The notes: generated by a model not told the origin, from the letters alone. Counted from the first letter of the stretch, positions 1 to 7,120 are shown. The stretch: DNA of 10,830 bases from an uncultured Eubacteriaceae bacterium (GCA_946534775.1 CAMNCZ010000015.1:1-10830); one strand, 5' to 3'. Translations and numbers: made by a program.

Positions 1-1
1 T

Positions 2-160
2 ATTTCAAACCAAAACAACTATAAACCTGCCGCAGATAATACCGAAGAGGACCAAACTGCGGATAATGAAAAGGACATAAAAGAAACCGAAGATGTAATT
101 TTAAACGACGAACTGTTAAGCGGCAGCGCGGCAGTAATTGAAATACCGGAGGTGGCATAA
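2..160 (+). CDS. C-terminal end of an unidentified acidic protein (5' end outside window)
   Basis: An open frame runs from the window edge to a TAA at 158-160 and encodes the last 52 residues of a protein. The visible part is hydrophilic and very acidic, rich in Asn, Asp, Glu and Lys, and ends in a more hydrophobic tail (ELLSGSAAVIEIPEVA). No catalytic motif, membrane segment or known domain is visible, so I do not assign a function. The reality of the frame is supported by its ending directly before a small gene whose ribosome binding site (GGAGGT, 148-153) lies inside its last codons, which suggests a two-gene operon with translational coupling. Its tail contains EDVI followed by LLSG, loosely like the TDVITLSG of the next small protein; this may be chance. 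Confidence 0.6.
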   Translation: MSNQNNYKPAADNTEEDQTADNEKDIKETEDVILNDELLSGSAAVIEIPEVA

Positions 161-161
161 T

Positions 162-305
162 ATGAAAAAAATATATACAAGCCCCAAAATTAATGTGCAA
201 AGCATTAAAAACACCGATGTAATTACTTTAAGCGGCCTTATATTCGGCGGCGACAAAGGTGAATCGCAAAAAGAAAGTTTCAGCGATCTTTTCGGAAAAG
301 AATAA
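162..305 (+). CDS. Small protein (47 aa) with Y-x-x-P ... DVITLSG pattern, function unknown
   Basis: ATG at 162 follows GGAGGT (148-153) with 8 bases between, a strong ribosome binding site overlapping the end of the upstream gene. The product starts MKKIYTSPKINVQ, continues with a TDVITLSG segment at residues 18-25 and LIFGG at 26-30, and ends in a hydrophilic tail. Very short clostridial proteins beginning Met-Lys-Lys with a Y-x-x-P motif and an Asp-Val-Ile-(Thr) segment followed by Ser/Gly are, as I recall, common and uncharacterised; membership is by pattern only. The Gly-Gly at 29-30 could suggest a double-glycine leader, but the spacing of hydrophobic residues before it does not fit the classic consensus. 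There is no Cys-rich core and no visible modification enzyme. A strong terminator follows 6 bases after the stop, so this is the last gene of its operon. Confidence 0.7.
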   Translation: MKKIYTSPKINVQSIKNTDVITLSGLIFGGDKGESQKESFSDLFGKE

Positions 306-311
306 ACAAAC

Positions 312-349
312 AAAAACGGGTTGTTGCTTATGCGGCAGCCCGTTTTTTT
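312..349 (+). terminator. Rho-independent terminator of the + strand operon
   Basis: The arms AAAAACGGGTTG (312-323) and CAGCCCGTTTTT (336-347) pair with a single G-U wobble. The stem continues inwards through two further G-U and two G-C pairs to a UUAU loop (328-331). The 3' arm runs into seven T residues (343-349). It sits directly after the small protein gene. Confidence 0.9.
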
Positions 350-364
350 AGTATCAATGCACAT

Positions 365-396
365 AAAAAGACCGCCCGAAAAACCGAGCGGCCTTT
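365..396 (-). terminator. Terminator of the S-layer pectate lyase gene
   Basis: Arms at 367-378 and 385-396 form a 12-bp stem with two G-U wobbles and a 6-base loop. On the - strand the 3' arm ends in five U residues (369-365). It starts 7 bases after the stop codon of the pectate lyase gene. The + strand 3' side (TTTGTTATTTTATTT) is also T-rich, so the hairpin may work in both directions as a backup for the terminator at 312-349. Confidence 0.75.
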
Positions 397-402
397 GTTA
401 TT

Positions 403-3400
403 TTATTTAGCTTTTGTTGTCTCTTCTACAGTCTCTGTAGTTTCTTCTACAGTTTCCGTAGTTTCTTCAACCGCTTCACCCTCTGCTGCTTCCGATGTCT
501 CTTCCGATGTCTCTTCCGAAACTTCTTCAACAACCTCAACGGGTGCTTCTTCCTCAGCGCCAAAATCAAAAGCGTTCTTTACGTTATACATAATAACCGC
601 AACTTCTGCTCTTGTAATGTCGTTCTTAGGATTGATATTGCCGTTAGCGCCGTTTACAACGCTGTTAGCAGCAAGGAATGCAACGTAAGGCTTAGCCCAA
701 GCTGCGATCGAGTCTGCATCTGCAAACTTATCAAGTGCGCTTTCGTCTGCGCTTGTATCAACGCCGGAAGCCGAAATAGCGTTAGCAACCATAACCATAA
801 GTTCTTCTCTTGTGCAGAAGTTCTCGGGGCCGAAGTTACCGTCGCCATAGCCGTTTACTATGCCCGCCTCTTTTGCAAGACCTACATAGTTAGCGTAATA
901 CTTGCCTGCATCAACATCATCAAAGTTGTCCGATGCAGTACCTTCAATACCGAGCAGTTTAACAAGCATAATAACAAAGTCAGCACGCTTGCACTTAGCA
1001 TCGGGAGTGAATGTTCTGTAACCTGTACCGTTGATAACGCCCATACCTGCAAGTGCGTTTACAGCTTCTTCAGCCCAAGGCTTGCTGCTGATATCGTCAA
1101 ACAGGCTGTCATTTGTGTTGTCAACAGGTGTTGTTGTTGAATCATCAACAGAAGATGATGTCTTTTCTGTTGCTTCTTCTTTTTCCGTTTCCGTTTCGGT
1201 AGCTGCGCTTGTGGTCTGAGCTAATCTTGAGCTTGTACCACCGCCGCCACCGCCGCCACCGCCGGTGCTGCCGCCTGAGTTGCCTCTTGAAGCAGTAGTC
1301 GTTGTTTCCGTAGCATCGGGGGTAGAAGGTGTATCGGGTGTATCCGGTGTTGAAGCACTGCCGTTATCGGGAAGTGTTACAGCATCGGCAGGATCGTGAA
1401 CATAAGCAACTTTTCTTGCAAGGAACGGGCCATATTCAAATGCACCTGTTTCTGCATTTCTCGGATATCTTGAACCGCCCTGCTCTGTAAGAGAGTCAGT
1501 TTCGTTAAGGCTCTGGAAGAAGTTATCCGCATCAAGCTTTTCACTTGCAAGTGTTTCAACTTTGTAGGTCTGTGCCTTGTAGTTGATATCGCTTACAGCG
1601 ATCTGCTTGCTTTCACTCGGGGATGTAGGTGTATCCCAGATGAAGTAGTTGCTTGTTTCTGTTTTAAGGTCGTTAGCGCCGTTTGAATAGTGTGCGAACT
1701 CTGTAAGAGTACCTACACGGTCGGCAAGTGTAGCCTCTGTGATAACAGCCTTGTCATCTCTGTAGGATACAACGCCCTTAAGGTCATAAGCATATTCGGA
1801 ACGCTTTGAAGAATAAAGCGCTACGTTTGAATACTGGTTGTTATAGAAAATAACGTTTCTTAACTTACCGTTCTGGTTAGAGTTTGAATCGTATCCGTTA
1901 CCCTTGTTGTTAAAGGAGATACAATCCTTGAAGTAATGCATAACAGCGATAGACTCGCCGCCTGCCTTGAAGCCGTTACCACCACTTGTTGCGCGGTAGT
2001 CAACATCTGTACCGTCTTCAAGAAGCTGGAAGCCCTGTCTGTACGAAGCGCAGTTTTCTACCTGTACAACACCGATAGCACCTGTTGAAAGCTTGGTGTA
2101 AAGATCCCAGCCGTCATCAAGGTTGTGGTGAGATACGCAGCCTTCAAATACGTTGCCGTTACCTACCGTAAGCTTGATAGCAAAACCGTCGGCATTGTTC
2201 TTGGACGGGTCGCAGTTGTTGTAAGCTTCGCAGTTGATAACAAGGTTGTCTGTAGGCCAATCTTCAAATGCTTCACTTGAATCTGTACGGCTTATCTGCA
2301 AACCGCAGTCGCCGTTGTCGTGGAATGTACAGTTTTTAACCGTGTTGTGGTCACCGCCGATATGGAAAGGCTTGTTGTTACCTGCTGAACGCATTACAGT
2401 AAAGCCTTCAAAATCCCAATAGTTACCGGAGATGATGAAACCTGCATTCTTATCCTGAAGATCGACTACAGGGTTAGCACCTTCATCGGCTTTAAGGACT
2501 TTCTTGTTTGCCTTATTACCGCTGTTGGTAGCCGAAATTGTGATAGTTTCTCTTGGTGTGTAAGTACCGTCAAGCATTACGATAGTCTGACCTTTCTTAA
2601 CAACACCTATAGCTGCCTCAAGGTCCATAGGATCTTCTCTTGTACCAAGGCCGCTAACCTTACCTTCCGGAGAAACATAGATTATGTTGGAAAGCTCGGC
2701 AGTATTTTTATGAGTAATATTTACTCTTGATACTACTTTATCGTAGCTGTAGCAAATATCAAGCTTGCTCGGTGTGTAGATAAACTCGAATTCGTTGATC
2801 TGGTTGGGAGCAAGTTTAACATTAAATGTTGTACCCTTCTTGGCAACGGCACTGTCTTCTCTGATGATATTGCCGTTTTGCTTGATAGTTACAAGACCGC
2901 CGCTGGGGTTTGATGCTTTAAGGATAAGCTGATAATCCTGCTGAGATGTGTAAAGTGCAGAATCAACGGAGATCTTAGGTGAATAGATATCCTCTGTATC
3001 ATCTCTGATAATAGGATCGTTAGCTGCATCTGTTTCTTTAAGTGTGATGTTTTCAACATCGATATCTGCGAAGCGGCAAGCGAAGAAACCGACATAAACG
3101 TTTTCGCTGTCCTGTCTTACAAGCAGATTTTCAAGACCTTCGCGTGCTTCAAAGCAGTATACTGTCTGAGTTTCGCCGTAAGTTTCCGAAGGATTGCCCT
3201 CTTCGTCAACAGTAAGGTCTGTTGTTGTTAAAGAATAACCGTAGTTGATCTTCTTTAATGTAATGTTATATTTGTCGCCTGCAACGGGAAGTCTTGAAGT
3301 AGATGTCTTAAAGCCGCCCTTTGCATTTGAACCTGCACCGTCGATACTTCTTACACCGCTTCTGTAGGAAAGAGTGATCCTGTTCTGAACTTCTTTTTCC

Positions 3401-6333
3401 TTGAAGCTTGATGTTGTTGTATCTGTCGGGAATGTTGACTGTGTTGCACCACCTGCAACAACAACGTTTGACGAGAACGAAATAATGTTAACGTCTTCGT
3501 TTGTTATACCTGCTTCGATCTTGCCTGCCTCCTGCATCTTGTAAGCTTCAAAGATGCTTATAGGCTCGCCGTATTCGTCTTTTTCGGCTGCATTGAAGTC
3601 AGTTGTGATGGAGTTATCGTTACCGCCCTTTTCCACGGGAAGGAACATAGGGATAACGTCACGAGCCATAATACCGAAAGCTTCCTGACCCGAACGAACC
3701 ATATCAAGTGCCATAAGGTCGGTTACCTGCTTGATCTCGCCGGTTGCTTCGTCAACATAGCTCTGCTTGTTGTAGATCTCCTGCATTTTTGCCTTTTTGT
3801 CTGCAATAAGTTTTGCATCGGCAGCGTTGGCAGGGTCACGGATGTATCTGTTTACCGTTACATCGGCAGATACTTCAAAGTTGTCTTTTGCGTTAACTCT
3901 TGTATAGTAGTAAGCGATACCATCGTGGTCTGTAGCATATTTACCTGCGCCGTCCCAGGATGTTACGTTAACTTTGCTTACGTTTGTCATTTTACCGTTT
4001 TGCATTATGCCTACAGGCTGTTCGTCAAGAACATAGCCCTTATCGCCTGTAAGGTAAAGTGACTGATCGCCGTTTTCATCATAAACGGTAATGTTTGATG
4101 AAGGATCTTTTTCACTTACACCAAGTGAAGATGCACCCATAAGGGTAGCTTTCCAGATTTTTTCCGTGTTGTCTCTTATCTTGATGGGAAGTGTGATCTC
4201 GTTTGTTACATCACCCATAACAGCAACTACCTTAACAGATGTTGAAGCGCCTGCCGTAGATGAGTCGAATGATGATGTATCAACAGAATATTCGCTCTTA
4301 TCAAGCTGTCTGAAAGTAGCGTTTGAATATCTTACATATACATCAAGGCCTGTAGCATCAAACTCTTCGCCTACAAAGTATGTAAGACGAGGATAGTTCT
4401 GGATGTAGGCTCTAACGGGTGTTTTAGCCCTTACAAGTACATCGAATGTACAAGTTTTTGAAGGATCTGCATTGAATGTAACTGTAAGTGTTCTCCAGCC
4501 TTCCGATGCAAATACTTCCTTGCCGTCAACGACATCAAGGCCTGTTACGGTATATTCGTTTTCGTCAAGTGCTTTTCTTACTGTCTGACCGTCAACAGTA
4601 TAGTTGCCGTTGATGATAAGGCCGTCAAGGTCTTTATCTTCGTTAAGGTCAAACGGAAGAGATTCTGTACCCTTTTCGGGAAGTGATCTTACGGAAATGC
4701 TGTCAAATGAAGCGGGTGTTACGTTGATATTAAATTCAACATAGTGACCGTCTGCAAGTGTTGTAGCCGTTTCCTTAAAATCTGCCCTTACAGTATGTGT
4801 ACCTACCATATCATTTGTAAAGTAGAAGTTTGCATCTGTAAGTTCTGTGGTATTGTCAAGTTTTAATGTATAGTTGTTAGCTTTAAGTACTTCGCTTACG
4901 CCCGACTTGTAAGTTGCGCGTATCTGAAGACCGTTTGAAGTGAACTTTCTGCCTGTAATGTAATCAACGATAACGGGAGCATATTCAAGTGTCATATCCA
5001 CTACCCTGTTAAAGTCTACATTTACAGTGAAAGTATCTGTCTTACCGCCGTAGTTTACTGTAACTACTTTACCGTTTTCAACGGTTGTAAGATCGGGGTT
5101 TGTGCATACAAGCTTGTCGGCGCCTACAGTTTCCTTGGAACCGTCGCTGTATGTTACTTCGGCCGTAAGGCCTGTTGTATCGATAGTATCCGCAGCCGAG
5201 CCGACAATGTAATCTACCTTGTCGGGAAGAGATGTGATCTTGATATCGGATACTTCTTTTGTCTTTTCAAGTTTGATGTTTGATACGGTAACATCGCAGC
5301 TTCTTACTGCAAAGAAACCTGCGTAAAGTTTGCCGTTGTCACCAAGTGTTACCTTGTCAAGAACAACGGGGTCGCTGTCGCCGTACTGTGTTTTATAAAG
5401 ATTACCCTGCTTTGTAATGGTAACGTGTACCTTATCGCCCGCTACGGGAAGATCATTGCCCTGGTAAGCGGTTTTAGGGTCGTTTGATGCTGTGCTGAGG
5501 ACTGCATCCTGACGATAGAAAGCTCTTACAGCTGTCGAGATATCGTTCATATACAGTGCACCAACAGCGGCAAAGTTTGTGCCGACATTGGCATCATACT
5601 TGCCTTCGAGCATTGCAGCCGCTTCTGCAAGAGCAGCAGCTCTCTGTCTTAACGGAAGTGATTCCGCTGCCGCAAGTTTGTTTGCATACTCCTCATAAAA
5701 TTCGGCGCTTTCCATAGGTATAACAAAGTCACGCACCATTGCGCCAAAAGCAGCCTGCTTAAAGTCTTTGACCTCTGTACCAAGTCTGTTTATCTTGATA
5801 TCTGCGCTGAGTTCAAAGTTATCGCTTGGGTCAAGTTCGGTATAGTAATAAACCAAACCGTCAACATCCGTTGAAAGTTTACCAACCTGTTCTGCATCAG
5901 ATGTGCCGTCGGGGTTGATAACACCCATGCGAAGATTTACTTTTTTGTTTTCGTCTGTGCCGTCTTCCTGTGCAACAAAGTAAGGTATCTGTTCGCCATC
6001 TACTGTATAGATGTTGGTACCCGTAACTTTATCTTCACCGCCGGCGCTGCCGAATACGGAAGCCTTCCATTCGCCCGAGTTGTCCACGTTGGTATAAAGA
6101 CCGCCGATCCAGTTTTCTCTGGCAAAAGCAGAAAGCTCGCCGTTCTCTTCTGCGGGTGTTTCGCCGTTTGAACCGCTTGCCGATGTTTCGTTGGCGGCAG
6201 GCGAAGCGACCTCATCCGTTACAACTGCTTCCTGATCTGCTGCGGCAGTATCATCAGCATATACGTTGAACGAAATTGAAGATGAAAGCATTGCTACAGC
6301 CAAAGCCATAGCCAATATTCTACGCTTTTTCAT
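403..6333 (-). CDS. Secreted S-layer-anchored family 9 pectate lyase (multidomain, 1,976 aa)
   Basis: Probable extracellular pectate lyase that cleaves polygalacturonate by calcium-dependent beta-elimination and is held on the cell surface. I place the start at 6333: AAGGAGGA (6346-6339) lies 5 bases upstream, and MKKRR plus a hydrophobic stretch ending in VYA (1-26) is a standard signal peptide; a longer frame from GTG at 6411 lacks both. Order of parts: acidic/Ser-rich linker (27-70); beta-sandwich module A (about 75-358); four bacterial Ig-like domains (about 359-440, 446-535, 544-632, 639-719); module B, a second copy of A (about 724-1097); a further beta domain (about 1115-1211); PL9 right-handed beta-helix (about 1215-1640); Pro/Thr/Gly linker with a poly-Gly run near 1690; three SLH repeats (about 1746-1920); acidic tail. 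The PL9 signature is clear: D1382 in NADGFA, D1406/D1407/D1410 in DDGWD, spaced exactly as the calcium ligands D209/D233/D234/D237 of Pel9A, and K1456 in GNGFKAGG matching its catalytic Lys273. The family assignment is strong; the exact substrate is inferred. Confidence 0.93.
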   Translation of the reverse strand: MKKRRILAMALAVAMLSSSISFNVYADDTAAADQEAVVTDEVASPAANETSASGSNGETPAEENGELSAFARENWIGGLYTNVDNSGEWKASVFGSAGGEDKVTGTNIYTVDGEQIPYFVAQEDGTDENKKVNLRMGVINPDGTSDAEQVGKLSTDVDGLVYYYTELDPSDNFELSADIKINRLGTEVKDFKQAAFGAMVRDFVIPMESAEFYEEYANKLAAAESLPLRQRAAALAEAAAMLEGKYDANVGTNFAAVGALYMNDISTAVRAFYRQDAVLSTASNDPKTAYQGNDLPVAGDKVHVTITKQGNLYKTQYGDSDPVVLDKVTLGDNGKLYAGFFAVRSCDVTVSNIKLEKTKEVSDIKITSLPDKVDYIVGSAADTIDTTGLTAEVTYSDGSKETVGADKLVCTNPDLTTVENGKVVTVNYGGKTDTFTVNVDFNRVVDMTLEYAPVIVDYITGRKFTSNGLQIRATYKSGVSEVLKANNYTLKLDNTTELTDANFYFTNDMVGTHTVRADFKETATTLADGHYVEFNINVTPASFDSISVRSLPEKGTESLPFDLNEDKDLDGLIINGNYTVDGQTVRKALDENEYTVTGLDVVDGKEVFASEGWRTLTVTFNADPSKTCTFDVLVRAKTPVRAYIQNYPRLTYFVGEEFDATGLDVYVRYSNATFRQLDKSEYSVDTSSFDSSTAGASTSVKVVAVMGDVTNEITLPIKIRDNTEKIWKATLMGASSLGVSEKDPSSNITVYDENGDQSLYLTGDKGYVLDEQPVGIMQNGKMTNVSKVNVTSWDGAGKYATDHDGIAYYYTRVNAKDNFEVSADVTVNRYIRDPANAADAKLIADKKAKMQEIYNKQSYVDEATGEIKQVTDLMALDMVRSGQEAFGIMARDVIPMFLPVEKGGNDNSITTDFNAAEKDEYGEPISIFEAYKMQEAGKIEAGITNEDVNIISFSSNVVVAGGATQSTFPTDTTTSSFKEKEVQNRITLSYRSGVRSIDGAGSNAKGGFKTSTSRLPVAGDKYNITLKKINYGYSLTTTDLTVDEEGNPSETYGETQTVYCFEAREGLENLLVRQDSENVYVGFFACRFADIDVENITLKETDAANDPIIRDDTEDIYSPKISVDSALYTSQQDYQLILKASNPSGGLVTIKQNGNIIREDSAVAKKGTTFNVKLAPNQINEFEFIYTPSKLDICYSYDKVVSRVNITHKNTAELSNIIYVSPEGKVSGLGTREDPMDLEAAIGVVKKGQTIVMLDGTYTPRETITISATNSGNKANKKVLKADEGANPVVDLQDKNAGFIISGNYWDFEGFTVMRSAGNNKPFHIGGDHNTVKNCTFHDNGDCGLQISRTDSSEAFEDWPTDNLVINCEAYNNCDPSKNNADGFAIKLTVGNGNVFEGCVSHHNLDDGWDLYTKLSTGAIGVVQVENCASYRQGFQLLEDGTDVDYRATSGGNGFKAGGESIAVMHYFKDCISFNNKGNGYDSNSNQNGKLRNVIFYNNQYSNVALYSSKRSEYAYDLKGVVSYRDDKAVITEATLADRVGTLTEFAHYSNGANDLKTETSNYFIWDTPTSPSESKQIAVSDINYKAQTYKVETLASEKLDADNFFQSLNETDSLTEQGGSRYPRNAETGAFEYGPFLARKVAYVHDPADAVTLPDNGSASTPDTPDTPSTPDATETTTTASRGNSGGSTGGGGGGGGGTSSRLAQTTSAATETETEKEEATEKTSSSVDDSTTTPVDNTNDSLFDDISSKPWAEEAVNALAGMGVINGTGYRTFTPDAKCKRADFVIMLVKLLGIEGTASDNFDDVDAGKYYANYVGLAKEAGIVNGYGDGNFGPENFCTREELMVMVANAISASGVDTSADESALDKFADADSIAAWAKPYVAFLAANSVVNGANGNINPKNDITRAEVAVIMYNVKNAFDFGAEEEAPVEVVEEVSEETSEETSEAAEGEAVEETTETVEETTETVEETTKAK
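422..470 (-). repeat. 21-base tandem repeat in the acidic C-terminal tail
   Basis: A 21-base unit begins at 425 and recurs at 446, with a partial third copy after it. On the - strand it encodes the 7-residue repeat VEETTET, ending in EETTKAK. Such in-frame repeats can vary in copy number by slippage without disturbing the SLH domains upstream of them in the protein. Confidence 0.8.
489..524 (-). repeat. 12-base tandem repeat (SEET repeat)
   Basis: The 12-base unit CTTCCGATGTCT (+ strand) occurs twice exactly (489-500, 501-512), followed by a diverged third copy. It encodes SEETSEETSE in the tail of the pectate lyase, just after the SLH region. Confidence 0.75.
1238..1263 (-). repeat. Poly-glycine linker repeat
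   Basis: A run of alternating GCC and ACC triplets (+ strand) encodes about nine consecutive glycines near residue 1690, within the flexible linker between the PL9 catalytic domain and the SLH anchor. The surrounding linker is rich in Ser, Thr and Pro (for example TPDTPDTPSTPD), typical of an extended spacer. Confidence 0.75.
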
Positions 6334-6483
6334 ATTTTTCCTCCTTCTTAAAGATTTCGGGATCAAATCCCAAAGTTCTAAAAATGTAAATCCCCCTATT
6401 GCTGCACCCACACCGCTGAATAAGACCCGTCAAAGCCTTACCATACAGCCTGCGAACGCAATGGATATCCACACTGATAGTCA
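6334..6483 (-). promoter_or_regulatory. Structured 5' leader of the pectate lyase gene (possible cis-regulatory RNA)
   Basis: From the predicted transcription start (about 6483) to the ATG is about 150 bases. On the - strand it can form a stem-loop at 6464-6441 (CCAT with ATGG enclosing UGC-GUUC-GCA), directly followed by a 7-bp stem-loop at 6440-6421. A G-rich unpaired stretch comes next, containing GGTGTGGGTG and AGGGGGA. The last element is an 8-bp stem-loop at 6374-6356 (GGGAT/ATCCC core, UUG loop) ending 9 bases before the ribosome binding site AAGGAGGA. A 10-bp palindrome (TGGATATCCA, 6462-6471) lies near the transcript start. I compared it by eye with c-di-GMP, SAM, cobalamin, preQ1 and ydaO-type consensus features and recognised none. 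Regulation is inferred from length and structure only. Confidence 0.45.
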
Positions 6484-6488
6484 ATTTT

Positions 6489-6517
6489 ATTATACTGTTA
6501 TTTAAGAAAAAAATCAA
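6489..6517 (-). promoter_or_regulatory. Sigma-A type promoter for the pectate lyase gene
   Basis: On the - strand, TTGATT (6517-6512) is followed after exactly 17 bases by a perfect TATAAT (6494-6489). The expected start of transcription is about 6483. It is correctly oriented for the S-layer pectate lyase and its -35 lies in one arm of the inverted repeat at 6508-6601. Confidence 0.8.
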
Positions 6518-6601
6518 TAGAAAAGTGTCACAAAATTTTGTTTTTTTCAAAAAATTTTACAGATTTTTTGTCTTGTGTCAACTTTGTTCTATTGATTTTT
6601 T
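6508..6601. repeat. Imperfect inverted repeat between rnhA and the pectate lyase promoter
   Basis: A 15-base sequence, TTCTATTGATTTTTT, occurs on the + strand at 6587-6601 and as its exact reverse complement at 6508-6522. The match continues inwards with small gaps (AAGTGTCACAA against AAGTTGACACAA), giving arms of about 27 bases around an A/T-rich centre. A transcript leaving rnhA could fold here and end in seven U residues, so it may act as a weak terminator. It also duplicates the -35 region of the pectate lyase promoter in the opposite orientation, which could be a regulator binding arrangement. Confidence 0.55.
6554..6581 (-). promoter_or_regulatory. Possible second, upstream promoter for the pectate lyase gene
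   Basis: On the - strand a perfect TTGACA (6581-6576) is followed after 16 bases by TAAAAT (6559-6554). It would give a leader longer by about 65 bases than the promoter at 6489-6517. The surroundings are very A/T-rich, so a chance match is possible. Confidence 0.45.
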
Positions 6602-6634
6602 ACAAAAATTACTATTGTATTGTTTTATAACGAC

Positions 6635-7120
6635 TCAACCCTCAAAACCATTGTCGTCAAGCAGGTTTCCGCCCGCTATCGCCTGCCTTGCAAGAAAATC
6701 GCAGCGTTCGTTTTCGACATTATCCGCGTGGCCTTTTACCCACACAAATATCACCTTGTGCTTGTCAAGCAGTTCCAAAAGCCTTTCCCAAAGGTCCACA
6801 TTAAGCGCCTTTTTCTTATCGGGCTTTACCCAGTTGTTTGCCTTCCACTTTTTTACCCAGCCCTTTGTTATTGCATCCACTACATATTTGCTGTCGCTGT
6901 ACAAAGTGACCTGACACGGTATTTTAAGCGCTTCCAGCCCCTTTATCACTGCCAGTACCTCCATACGGTTGTTTGTGGTCTTTTTAAAGCCCTCCGAAAG
7001 TTCCTTTCTTTGGTTTTTATAAAGCATCACCACCCCGTAGCCGCCGGGGCCCGGATTTCCCGAGCAGGCACCGTCGGTGTAGATACCCAGTGATTTTAAC
7101 GTAGTTTTTTCGTCACTCAT
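6635..7120 (-). CDS. rnhA: Ribonuclease HI
   Basis: Cleaves the RNA strand of RNA-DNA hybrids (R-loops, primer remnants) in the cytoplasm. With the start at 7120 the protein has 161 residues, close to the usual length of about 155. The four carboxylates of the RNase HI active site are visible: D16 in YTDGACSGNPGPGGYG, E54 in NNRMEVLAV, D76 in YSDSKYV and D141 in ERCDFLAR. The catalytic-loop histidine is H131 in VKGHADN. The basic, Trp-rich handle of the E. coli-type enzyme (GWVKKWKANNWVK, 87-99) is present. A longer frame begins at ATG 7147, but that has no ribosome binding site; ATG 7120 overlaps the stop of the preceding small ORF by 8 bases, implying coupled translation, with GGGGA (7133-7129) and GAAGAAG (7127-7121) as weak purine-rich sites. 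It is the last gene of the PHP-smpB operon. Confidence 0.95.
   Translation of the reverse strand: MSDEKTTLKSLGIYTDGACSGNPGPGGYGVVMLYKNQRKELSEGFKKTTNNRMEVLAVIKGLEALKIPCQVTLYSDSKYVVDAITKGWVKKWKANNWVKPDKKKALNVDLWERLLELLDKHKVIFVWVKGHADNVENERCDFLARQAIAGGNLLDDNGFEG

Noticed and set aside
162..251. Double-glycine bacteriocin-type leader in the 47-residue protein
   Set aside because: The Gly-Gly at residues 29-30 is present, but hydrophobic residues do not fall at the usual -7 and -12 positions, and no bacteriocin exporter or modification gene is visible nearby.
395..688. Ser/Val-rich + strand ORF opposite the pectate lyase tail
   Set aside because: It is the mirror of the repetitive acidic tail of the - strand gene, has no ribosome binding site, and its composition is explained by the complementary repeats.
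1238..1263. GCC/ACC repeat as a non-coding or CRISPR-like repeat
   Set aside because: It is in frame, encodes a poly-glycine linker, and has no spacer structure.
6334..6411. N-terminal extension of the pectate lyase from a GTG at 6411
   Set aside because: It would put 26 residues before a textbook signal peptide, covers the hairpin and the AAGGAGGA site as coding sequence, and has no ribosome binding site of its own. The ATG at 6333 is far better supported.
6462..6471. TGGATATCCA palindrome as a specific operator
   Set aside because: It is a perfect 10-bp palindrome just after the predicted transcript start, but such a short one is not enough to name a regulator; it is mentioned only within the leader entry.
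6620..7093. + strand ORFs opposite rnhA
   Set aside because: The - strand frame has a complete RNase HI active site; the opposing frames show no motif or start signal.
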